11,422 nucleotides of DNA from an uncultured Oscillospiraceae bacterium (lineage in GTDB: Bacteria; Bacillota; Clostridia; Oscillospirales; Oscillospiraceae). Below are positions 5,180-11,422 of the stretch, in pieces. The stretch lies in NCBI GenBank assembly GCA_900759385.1, contig CAAEUZ010000122.1, positions 1-11,422 on the forward strand, written 5' to 3'. A model generated the notes under the pieces. The model saw nothing but the letters and a program-made list of their open reading frames with translations. It was not told where the DNA came from and ran no database searches. Within the stretch, counting starts at the first letter, position 1, and each line of letters starts with the position of its first letter. Made by a program: the position numbers and the translations under genes.

Positions 5180-5974
5180 TTACTCGCCGGTGAACTCCGG
5201 CGTGCGCTTTTCCAGGAAGGCGCTCGCGCCCTCCTGCTTGTCCCGCGTCCCCATCAGCACGGCCAGGCCCAGGCTCTCCATGAACACGCCGGAGTCCATG
5301 TCCGTGCTGCGCGAGGCGTTGAGGAGCTTTTTTGATATCTCCAGGGCCAGCGGGCCCTTTTTCAGCATACGCCCGGCTATTTTCAGCGCGGCGTCCAGCA
5401 GCTCCGCCCTGGGGACGACCTGCATGACCAGCCCGTAGTTATACGCCTCCTGCGCCGTGAGCACGCGCCCGGCCAGGATGACGTCCTTGGCCACACCCAG
5501 CCCCACGAAGCGCGCCAGGCGCTGCGTGCCGCCCTCGCCCGGCAGGACGCCGAGGTCGGTCTCAGGGAAGCCGAAGCGCGCGTTTTCGCTGGCGATGCGC
5601 ACGTCGCAGGCCAGCGCGAGCTCGAACCCGCCGCCCATGGCCCAGCCGTTCACGGCGCAGATCACCGGCTTGGAGCAGCTCTCCAGCGCGCTGAATGCCC
5701 GGCGCATATTGCCGTTTTTATAGCTGGTGAGGCCGGTGCCGCTCCTGAGGTTGTTTATATCCGCTCCGGCGACGAAGGCCTTGTCCCCCGCCCCGGTTAT
5801 CACGGCGCAGCGCAGGTGCTCCGCCTCCTCCAGCCAGAGGGCAAAGTTAACCAGGTCCTCCTGGCAGGCGTGGTTTATGGCGTTCATAACCTCGGGCCGG
5901 TTGGCGGTAAAAACGGCCACCGGGCCGCGCTCCTCATAGAGGAAGTGGTTGAATTTCGGTTGTTCCAGGGCCAC
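5180..5974 (-). CDS. Enoyl-CoA hydratase (crotonase family)
   Basis: This protein of about 264 residues hydrates 2-enoyl-CoA thioesters to 3-hydroxyacyl-CoA. The oxyanion-hole segment AFVAGADI (66-73) and the second loop NGWAMGGGFELALACD (109-124) are intact. Both catalytic glutamates are present: Glu118 in GGGFE and Glu138 in FPETDLGVLPGEGGTQRLAR, matching Glu144 and Glu164 of rat mitochondrial hydratase. It ends with the family's typical EGASAFLEKRTPEF. The GTG at 5974 is only 3 bases from AGGAGG (5978-5983), so the true start could be a rarer codon slightly downstream, such as CTG at 5968. It is the middle gene between fbp (15 bases upstream) and the tRNA editing gene. No other fatty-acid or butyrate-pathway gene is nearby, so its pathway cannot be read from context. 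Confidence 0.9.
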   Translation of the reverse strand: MALEQPKFNHFLYEERGPVAVFTANRPEVMNAINHACQEDLVNFALWLEEAEHLRCAVITGAGDKAFVAGADINNLRSGTGLTSYKNGNMRRAFSALESCSKPVICAVNGWAMGGGFELALACDVRIASENARFGFPETDLGVLPGEGGTQRLARFVGLGVAKDVILAGRVLTAQEAYNYGLVMQVVPRAELLDAALKIAGRMLKKGPLALEISKKLLNASRSTDMDSGVFMESLGLAVLMGTRDKQEGASAFLEKRTPEFTGE

Positions 5975-5989
5975 GCACCTCCTTATATA

Positions 5990-7885
5990 TCATATGGTAT
6001 GTGCCCCGTGCTGCGGCAGCTCGCCGGAGCGGTAGAGCTCCAGCAGTTCGCCCAGGGCGGCTATACGCCGGGAAAGGCCCTCTCCGGCGTCCGTATCCGC
6101 TATATAGCGGCGGCGCGGGAACTGCTCTATCGACACGCTGTCCGACTCTATGTCCGCGTTCTCGCTGAGCACCTTGGCCACGCCCTCGAAGGGACGGTGG
6201 CTCTTGAGCCGTATGCCGTGCGAGCTGTAGATAAGGGTATATCCGGCGATGCCGGTAGTGGCCTGATAAGCCTTGCAGAAGCCGCCGTCGATGACGAAGA
6301 GCCTGCCGCCGGCCTTGACCGGGCTCTCGCCCTTCTTCGCCTTGACGGGCGTGTGGCCGTTTATAATGTGGCCCGTGTCCGGGTCGAGGCCGAACTCGGC
6401 GAGTATCATGCGTGCGGTGCCCTCGTCGTCCCAGTAACGGAAATAGGGGTTGCGCGGCTCGGCCCAGGTGCTCTCGTCGGCGACCATGGCGCGCTCAAAG
6501 GTGTGGAACACGCGCCCGGAAAAGGGGCTGTCGTTCCCGCACCAGAGATACCACATCATGTCCAGCGCGCTCTCGTCCCCGCGCACCCAGGCGCTCTTGA
6601 CCACGGCGTCGGCGTAGTCCATCAGGGCCTTGCCCGAGTACCACCTGCCGCCGTGGCGCACGCGGGCGAACTTGCCCTCGGCCGTGAGCGGTATGCAGCC
6701 GTGGTAGAGCAGGCTGCCGTTGCAGCATAGGTAGGTGCTGCCGCGCTGGTAGATAAAGTCCAGGTGGCGGCGCAGGCTCTGGCTCTCCCGGAACGCGTCC
6801 ACGTACTCGTCCACGAGCTCCGCCTCCTCGGTGGAGAGCCTGTACGGGTTGTCGGGGTCGATGGTGGGCAGGTGCGTTGTGCTGAGGGGATATACACCCG
6901 TATCCAGCTCCACCGTCCAGTCGCTGTAGTTTATCCGGTTGAGCATCAGCCGGTCGTCCATACCGTAGCCGGGGTGGCGCATTATGATCTGGCCCTCCAG
7001 CTTGAAGCCGATCACGGAGAGGGCCAGCTTGCGGGTCTTCTTGTCCGCAGCGCCGTAAACCCGCTCGCAGAACTCGCCCAGGGCGCGCAGCGAGACACCG
7101 TAGCGCCGCTCAAGCGTGAGCTCGTTGTCATAGTCGCAGGTGATGCGCATCACGGTGAAGACGCAGGCCGGCGAGCCCGCGGCCGCGCCGAGCCAGAGTA
7201 TATCGTGGTTGCCCCACTGGATGTCTATATTCCCCTGGCGCATCAGCGTCTCGATGATGCCGGCCGGGTCCGGGCCGCGGTCAAAGATGTCGCCCACCAC
7301 GTGCAGCCGGTCCACGGCCAGGCGCTTTATGAGCACGGCCAGGGCGGTTATAACGCTGTCGGCCGCACCAGTGGAGATGACGCTGTCAAGTATCGCGTCG
7401 TGATAGCGGTGCTGGTTGGCGTCCTCATCGCGCTGGATGTGCAGCAGCTCGTCGAGCACGAACTCCCAGCCGGAGGGCATCTCCCGGCGCACATAGGCGC
7501 GGGTGTACTTGCTGGACAGGGTCTCGGCCAGCAGGCAGAGGTCCTCCAGCACGCCGCGCAGCCGCTCCGCGGTGAGCTCGCCCCGCTCGCGCAGGGCGCT
7601 GAGCTCCTCGCGCGGGTAGTAGATTATGGAGCAGAGCGCCCGGCAGGCGTCTATGCCCTGGCTTGCCTCGAACAGGCGGCGCACCTTCTCCAGGATGACG
7701 CCGGAGCAGTTGTTGAGGATGTGCCGCACCGCGGCGCTCTCGCCGTGCAGGTCGCTGATAAAATGTTCCGTACCCTTCGGCAGGGCGAGTATGGCGTTCA
7801 GGTTTATGATCTCCGAGCAGGCCGCGGCCTCGTTCGGGTATTTCTCGGAGAGCAATTCGAGGTATTCGCGGGTAAATTCGCCCAT
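5990..7885 (-). CDS. fbp: Fructose-1,6-bisphosphatase class III
   Basis: The enzyme removes the 1-phosphate of fructose 1,6-bisphosphate in gluconeogenesis. The 631-residue length and metallophosphoesterase motifs are those of the Bacillus/Clostridium class III enzyme: SDLHG (44-48), GDIFDRG (198-204), GNHD (225-228) followed by ILWLGAAAG, and NGHTP (509-513). The first three provide most of the Mn-binding aspartates, histidines and asparagine, and all look intact. The ATG at 7885 has GGAGGT (7892-7897) 6 bases upstream. A promoter lies directly before the gene, so it heads the fbp-hydratase-deacylase unit, though read-through from the mutS unit is possible because no terminator is visible between them. 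Since DHAP from the dha/lsrF-type operon would feed gluconeogenesis through this enzyme, a metabolic link is conceivable, but the two units have separate promoters. Confidence 0.96.
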   Translation of the reverse strand: MGEFTREYLELLSEKYPNEAAACSEIINLNAILALPKGTEHFISDLHGESAAVRHILNNCSGVILEKVRRLFEASQGIDACRALCSIIYYPREELSALRERGELTAERLRGVLEDLCLLAETLSSKYTRAYVRREMPSGWEFVLDELLHIQRDEDANQHRYHDAILDSVISTGAADSVITALAVLIKRLAVDRLHVVGDIFDRGPDPAGIIETLMRQGNIDIQWGNHDILWLGAAAGSPACVFTVMRITCDYDNELTLERRYGVSLRALGEFCERVYGAADKKTRKLALSVIGFKLEGQIIMRHPGYGMDDRLMLNRINYSDWTVELDTGVYPLSTTHLPTIDPDNPYRLSTEEAELVDEYVDAFRESQSLRRHLDFIYQRGSTYLCCNGSLLYHGCIPLTAEGKFARVRHGGRWYSGKALMDYADAVVKSAWVRGDESALDMMWYLWCGNDSPFSGRVFHTFERAMVADESTWAEPRNPYFRYWDDEGTARMILAEFGLDPDTGHIINGHTPVKAKKGESPVKAGGRLFVIDGGFCKAYQATTGIAGYTLIYSSHGIRLKSHRPFEGVAKVLSENADIESDSVSIEQFPRRRYIADTDAGEGLSRRIAALGELLELYRSGELPQHGAHTI

Positions 7886-7902
7886 AACATGACCTCCAAA
7901 TG

Positions 7903-7917
7903 TGTTTTCCGCTTACA
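7903..7917 (-). promoter_or_regulatory. Degenerate cre-like site at the fbp start region
   Basis: The minus strand reads TGTAAGCGGAAAACA. The left half TGTAAGCG fits the CcpA cre consensus exactly, but the CA of the right half is one base too far away. The site lies over the predicted transcription start. Catabolite repression of a gluconeogenic gene would make sense, yet the spacing error makes this a weak call. Confidence 0.2.
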
Positions 7918-7946
7918 TTCTACACTCAGGCCGGGGACGGTTTCAA
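7917..7946 (-). promoter_or_regulatory. Predicted sigma-A promoter of the fbp operon
   Basis: On the minus strand TTGAAA (7946-7941) is followed after 18 bases by TAGAAT (7922-7917). Each box matches five of six consensus positions. The predicted start is near 7910, only about 25 bases before the fbp ATG, so the leader is short and holds little beyond the ribosome site. Confidence 0.65.
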
Positions 7947-7970
7947 GCGGGCAAAAGTAAAATTTCCCCC

Positions 7971-8687
7971 TCAGGCCAGCAGGCTCATGCTGATGGCATT
8001 GGAGAGCATATGGTACACGATGGGCGCCCAGATGCTGCCCGACCGCTCATAGCACCAGTTGAAGCTCATGGATGCGGGGATATAGAGCAGGGCGTAGAGC
8101 AGCATGGCCGCGCTCTGGGCCTCCACCACATACTGCCAGACGTGGTACAGGGAGAAGGCCAGCACGCTCACCACCCAGGCCAGAGCGCGGCTCCTGCGCT
8201 GCAGGGCGCCGAATACGAGCCCGCGGAACAGTACCTCCTCCACGATGGGGGCCATGAACACCGTCATGGCGATGATCTTGCTGCGTCCCTCGGGTATCAT
8301 GCTCACGAAGGCGTCATTGTTGGGCGAGCTGCCCAGGCCGAGGTTAAGCGCGACAATGAGCGAGGAGATAACCATGCTCAGCGCCATCTCCAGGAGATAG
8401 GCCGTCAGTATGGCTAGGACAAAGGTTCCCAGGCGGTCCAGGGCCGCGTCAAAGCCCGCGCGCAGGAAGCGCCAGCAGAGCGCGAGCACGTACACAAAGC
8501 CGATAACGTAGTAAGTGAGGTTGACGTCCACCGCCGTGATGTCCGGCACCGCGTATACCAGGTACGGCAGCAGCAGCGGCAGGGCAAAGACGTGTATGGG
8601 CAGGTAGACCAACGCGGCGATACGCTCGCCGGGGCGCATCAGGTCTGCAAAACCCGTGCGGTTGGGTATAGTGGGTCTGTTTTCCAT
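7971..8687 (-). CDS. CPBP-family (CAAX protease-like) intramembrane endopeptidase
   Basis: This 238-residue membrane protein has about six or seven hydrophobic segments (roughly 24-46, 57-74, 86-116, 137-160, 167-185, 192-212 and 219-237). The family's active-site motifs are complete: PIVEEVLFRG (147-156) with Glu150, Glu151 and Arg155; FSLYH (178-182) with His182; and YHMLSN (225-230) with His226 and Asn230. CPBP proteins are glutamate intramembrane proteases; bacterial members act in peptide modification, immunity to bacteriocins or unknown processes. The ATG shares one base with the mutS stop (TGATG) and has no recognisable ribosome site of its own, which points to translational coupling. 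No bacteriocin or peptide-precursor gene is nearby, so the substrate is unknown. Confidence 0.9.
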   Translation of the reverse strand: MENRPTIPNRTGFADLMRPGERIAALVYLPIHVFALPLLLPYLVYAVPDITAVDVNLTYYVIGFVYVLALCWRFLRAGFDAALDRLGTFVLAILTAYLLEMALSMVISSLIVALNLGLGSSPNNDAFVSMIPEGRSKIIAMTVFMAPIVEEVLFRGLVFGALQRRSRALAWVVSVLAFSLYHVWQYVVEAQSAAMLLYALLYIPASMSFNWCYERSGSIWAPIVYHMLSNAISMSLLA

Positions 8688-11350
8688 CAGGGGGCCAGCT
8701 TTCTCTGTAGTTCGTAGAGGAGGTTGAGCGCCTCTATGGGCGACATGGTCTCAATTTTCGCGCGCCGCAGCCGGTCGAGCACTTCGTCCTCGGCGGCGGA
8801 GCCCAGCGTGAGCTGCAGCCCGTCCTCCGCCGGGGCCTCCCGCTCCGGGACTGCGCGCGCCGCGCCTTCGACCAGCTCGCGCAAATACCCGCGCGAGTGC
8901 TCCAGCACGCTTGCGGGCACTCCGGCCAGGGCGGCGACCTCGATGCCGTAGCTCTCGTCGGCCGCGCCGCGCACGATGCGCCGCAGGAAAATAACGCCGC
9001 CTCCCTGCTTGCGGGCGGTTATGGAGTAGTTGCGCACCCCGTCCACCTGCCCCTCCAGGGCGGTGAGCTCATGGTAGTGCGTGGCCAGCAGCGTCTTTGC
9101 GCCCAGGCGGCGCTTGTCCGCGCAGTACTCCAGCACGGCGCGGGCGATAGCCATGCCGTCATAGGTGGAGGTGCCGCGGCCTATCTCGTCCAGGATGATG
9201 AGGCTGTTTTTGGTGGCGTTTTTGAGGATGTCCGCCACCTCGGTCATCTCCACCATGAACGTGCTCTGGCCGCTGGCCAGGTCGTCGCTGGCGCCTATGC
9301 GCGTGAACACCCGGTCCACCACGCCTATCGTCGCGCTCCGGGCGGGCACAAAGGAGCCCATCTGCGCCATGAGCACGATGAGCGCGGTCTGGCGCATATA
9401 GGTGCTCTTGCCGGCCATGTTGGGGCCGGTTATGATGGCCAGCCTGTCGCTGGTCAGGTTCAGGTGCGTGTCGTTGGGCACAAAGCGGGTGTCCTTCTGC
9501 GTGAGCTCCACCACCGGGTGGCGCCCGTCGTGTATCTCTATCACGCCCGACTCGTCCACCTCGGGGCAGACATAGCCGTTGCGCACGGCGGTCTCGGCCA
9601 GCGAGCAGACGGCGTCCAGCTCGGCCACGGCGTTGGCCGCGTCCTGGATGCGGTTCACGCGGTTGGCCACAGACGCGCGGGTCTCGCAGAAGAGGCGGTA
9701 CTCAATGTCGCAGATGCGCTCACGGGCCGAGGATATCTCCGCCTCCAGGCTCTTCAGCTCGGCGGTGATATAGCGCTCATGGTTGGCCAGCGTCTGCTTG
9801 CGGATGTACTCCTCGGGCAGCTTGGAGGTATCCGCCGCCGCGGGCAGGTCTATATAGTAGCCGAAGACGCGGTTATAGCCGATCTTGAGCTTTTTTATGC
9901 CGGTGCGCTCGCGCTCGCTGGCCTCCATATCGGCAAGGAGCTGCGCGGCGTTGTCGCGCACGGCGCGCAGGCGCTCCACCTCCTCGGAATAGCCGCGGCG
10001 CAGCACGCCCCCGTCGCGCACGCTCAGCGGCGGCTCGGGGTCTATGGCCAGCACTATGTCGCGGCGCACATCGGCCAGCTCGTCCATGGCCGCAGCCTCG
10101 CCCAGCAGGGCGCTCTTCGCGCCGGAGAGCAGCTGCTTGAGCTTGGGCAGCTGCCCGCAGCTGTCGGCCAGGGCGACCAGGTCGCGCGCGTTGGCCGTCT
10201 GGTACACGGTGCGGGAGACCACGCGCTGCATGTCGCTTATGCCGTCCAGCGCGGCCATCAGCTCCTGACGGAGGACGTTGTCGCCCGCCAGCTCGGACAC
10301 GGCGGCCAGGCGGCGGCGTATGGCCGTCAGCGAGAGCAGGGGCATCTCCACCCAGGAGCGCAGCATCCGCGCGCCCATGGGAGTGCGCGTGTGGTCCAGA
10401 ACCCAGAGCAGGCTGCCGCGCTTTTCGCCCGTGCGCAGGCTGCTGGTGAGCTCCAGGCTGCGGCGCGCCGCCCAGTCCAGCTCCATGTACTTGCCGCCCT
10501 CTATGAGCTCCAGCTCGTTTATGTGCCCGAGGTCGCACTTCTGCGTCTCGGCAATGTAGCGCAGCAGCGCGCCGGAAGCGCGCACGGCCAGCGCCTTCCC
10601 GTCCAGGCCCAGCGCGGAGAGGCTCTCCGCCCTGAACTGCGCGAGCACGGCCGCCGCGGCGCTGTCATAATCAAAATACCCGTCGTCGGCCTGCTCCAGC
10701 GAGCAGGCGAGGCGGCGATGCAGGAAATCCACCAGCTGCCCCTTCTTCACGGCGGCCGGGTTCAGGACGGCCTCGCGCGGGGAGAAGGAGCCCAGCTCGT
10801 TCGTCAGGTGGCTTATGGCCCGGCGGCCGTACTCCACGGCGGCGAACTCGCCCGTGGAGATGTCGCAGAAGGCCGCCGCCGCGCCCTCGTCGCCGGCACA
10901 GACGGCGCACAGGTAGTTGGAGCGGCTCTTGTCGAGCATGGCCTCGTCCGTCACGGTGCCGGGCGTTATTATGCGCACCACCTCGCGCTTGACCAGGCCC
11001 TTTGCGGTGGCCGGGTCCTCCATCTGCTCGCAGACGGCGACCTTGTAGCCCTTCTGCAGCAGCTTGGCGATATATGATTCCGCCGAGTGGTAGGGCACGC
11101 CGCACATGGGCATCTGTTCGGCCGCCGGCTTGTTGCGGTCGCGCGTGGTGAGCATGAGGTCGAGCTCCCTAGAGGCGACCTTGGCGTCCTCGTCGAAGAG
11201 CTCATAGAAGTCGCCGAGGCGGAAGAAGAGCAGGTATTTGCTGTGCGTGCGTTTTATCTCATAGTACTGTTTCTGCAGCGGGGTAAGCTCGGTCTCGCTG
11301 CGCTCGGCGAGAGGCACGCTCTCCTGGGCAAGTTTTTCTTTTTGCGCCAT
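8687..11350 (-). CDS. mutS: DNA mismatch repair protein MutS
   Basis: MutS recognises mismatches and small loops and, powered by ATP, recruits MutL. The 887-residue protein is full length. The mismatch-reading Phe-x-Glu (Phe48-Tyr49-Glu50) sits in FFRLGDFYELF. The clamp/lever domains follow, and the ATPase carries Walker A GPNMAGKST (642-650), the STFMVEM segment (696-702), Walker B LIILDEIGRGTST (717-729) and THYHEL (757-762). QLTL at 846-849 resembles the beta-clamp-binding motif common near MutS C-termini. An N-terminal extension of about 12 residues relative to E. coli places the Phe at 48 rather than 36. The ATG has AGGAGG (11355-11360) 4 bases upstream. No mutL is visible; downstream the CPBP gene overlaps by one base. 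Confidence 0.98.
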   Translation of the reverse strand: MAQKEKLAQESVPLAERSETELTPLQKQYYEIKRTHSKYLLFFRLGDFYELFDEDAKVASRELDLMLTTRDRNKPAAEQMPMCGVPYHSAESYIAKLLQKGYKVAVCEQMEDPATAKGLVKREVVRIITPGTVTDEAMLDKSRSNYLCAVCAGDEGAAAAFCDISTGEFAAVEYGRRAISHLTNELGSFSPREAVLNPAAVKKGQLVDFLHRRLACSLEQADDGYFDYDSAAAAVLAQFRAESLSALGLDGKALAVRASGALLRYIAETQKCDLGHINELELIEGGKYMELDWAARRSLELTSSLRTGEKRGSLLWVLDHTRTPMGARMLRSWVEMPLLSLTAIRRRLAAVSELAGDNVLRQELMAALDGISDMQRVVSRTVYQTANARDLVALADSCGQLPKLKQLLSGAKSALLGEAAAMDELADVRRDIVLAIDPEPPLSVRDGGVLRRGYSEEVERLRAVRDNAAQLLADMEASERERTGIKKLKIGYNRVFGYYIDLPAAADTSKLPEEYIRKQTLANHERYITAELKSLEAEISSARERICDIEYRLFCETRASVANRVNRIQDAANAVAELDAVCSLAETAVRNGYVCPEVDESGVIEIHDGRHPVVELTQKDTRFVPNDTHLNLTSDRLAIITGPNMAGKSTYMRQTALIVLMAQMGSFVPARSATIGVVDRVFTRIGASDDLASGQSTFMVEMTEVADILKNATKNSLIILDEIGRGTSTYDGMAIARAVLEYCADKRRLGAKTLLATHYHELTALEGQVDGVRNYSITARKQGGGVIFLRRIVRGAADESYGIEVAALAGVPASVLEHSRGYLRELVEGAARAVPEREAPAEDGLQLTLGSAAEDEVLDRLRRAKIETMSPIEALNLLYELQRKLAP

Positions 11351-11377
11351 GAGTCCTCCTTAGTCAATGTATCGAAA

Positions 11378-11422
11378 GCCCCGTGCGCTCCGGCGCGCAG
11401 GGGCGCGGCGGCCCGACGGGGC
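11378..11422. other. Branched GC-rich inverted repeats upstream of mutS
   Basis: Outer arms GCCCCGT (11378-11384) and ACGGGGC (11416-11422) enclose two smaller hairpins: TGCGC/GCGCA (11384-11399) and GGGC/GCCC (11401-11414). The set could fold as a three-way junction. In the minus direction only a short TTT follows, so it may be the terminator of the gene upstream of mutS, or a leader structure. The outer arm ends exactly at the window edge, so more may be missing. Confidence 0.4.

Noticed and set aside
6764..7960. A 398-codon plus-strand reading frame opposite fbp
   Set aside because: It is a shadow of fbp with the same compositional signature and no recognisable motif.
8897..11077. A 726-codon open reading frame on the plus strand opposite mutS
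   Set aside because: It is antisense to an intact, full-length mutS. Its low-complexity Ala/Gly/His/Val-rich translation is what GC-biased third positions produce on the opposite strand. No domain or ribosome site supports it.

Overview
The window looks like chromosomal DNA from a GC-rich member of the Clostridia (Bacillota), perhaps an Oscillospirales- or Christensenellales-type gut lineage. The reasons are strong AGGAGG-type ribosome binding sites, TTG and GTG starts, a class III (Bacillus/Clostridium-type) fructose-1,6-bisphosphatase, and a free-standing PrdX/ProX-like prolyl-tRNA editing protein. The taxon is inferred from gene content, not demonstrated. Apart from a 30-codon fragment of a plus-strand gene at the left edge, every gene lies on the minus strand, so transcription runs from right to left.

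Reading in the direction of transcription: (1) mutS (11350-8687) is followed, with a one-base TGATG overlap, by a CPBP (CAAX-protease-like) membrane protein (8687-7971). (2) A TTGAAA-18-TAGAAT promoter at 7917-7946 precedes a second unit: fbp (class III FBPase, 7885-5990), an enoyl-CoA hydratase (about 5974-5180) and a YbaK/ProX-type Ala-tRNA(Pro) deacylase (5166-4615). It ends in a compact hairpin-plus-T terminator at 4590-4615. (3) A SorC/LsrR-family sugar-responsive regulator (4390-3458) has its own promoter and a structured leader, and a weak terminator follows it. (4) A catabolic operon follows: dhaL (3230-2625), dhaK (2591-1593), an LsrF-like thiolase/aldolase (1589-705) and a small VOC-fold protein (635-312). 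It ends in a 17-bp hairpin at 261-304.

The most interesting region is 261-4540. A SorC-family regulator, a two-subunit dihydroxyacetone-type kinase, an LsrF homologue and a VOC protein together mirror the logic of the E. coli lsr (AI-2) system (LsrR, LsrK, LsrG, LsrF). Here the kinase is of the Dha type and a VOC protein stands where LsrG would be. No transporter and no DhaM phosphodonor are visible. The likely job is to phosphorylate a small keto-sugar or DPD-like compound and cleave it to DHAP plus an acyl product, but the substrate is unknown. A recurring 14-bp motif, GTTAC-N4-GT, occurs three times around the dhaL promoter, spaced at close to whole helical turns, and once just downstream of the sorC promoter. 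It is a good candidate operator for the regulator. No mobile element, CRISPR array, tRNA or rRNA was seen.
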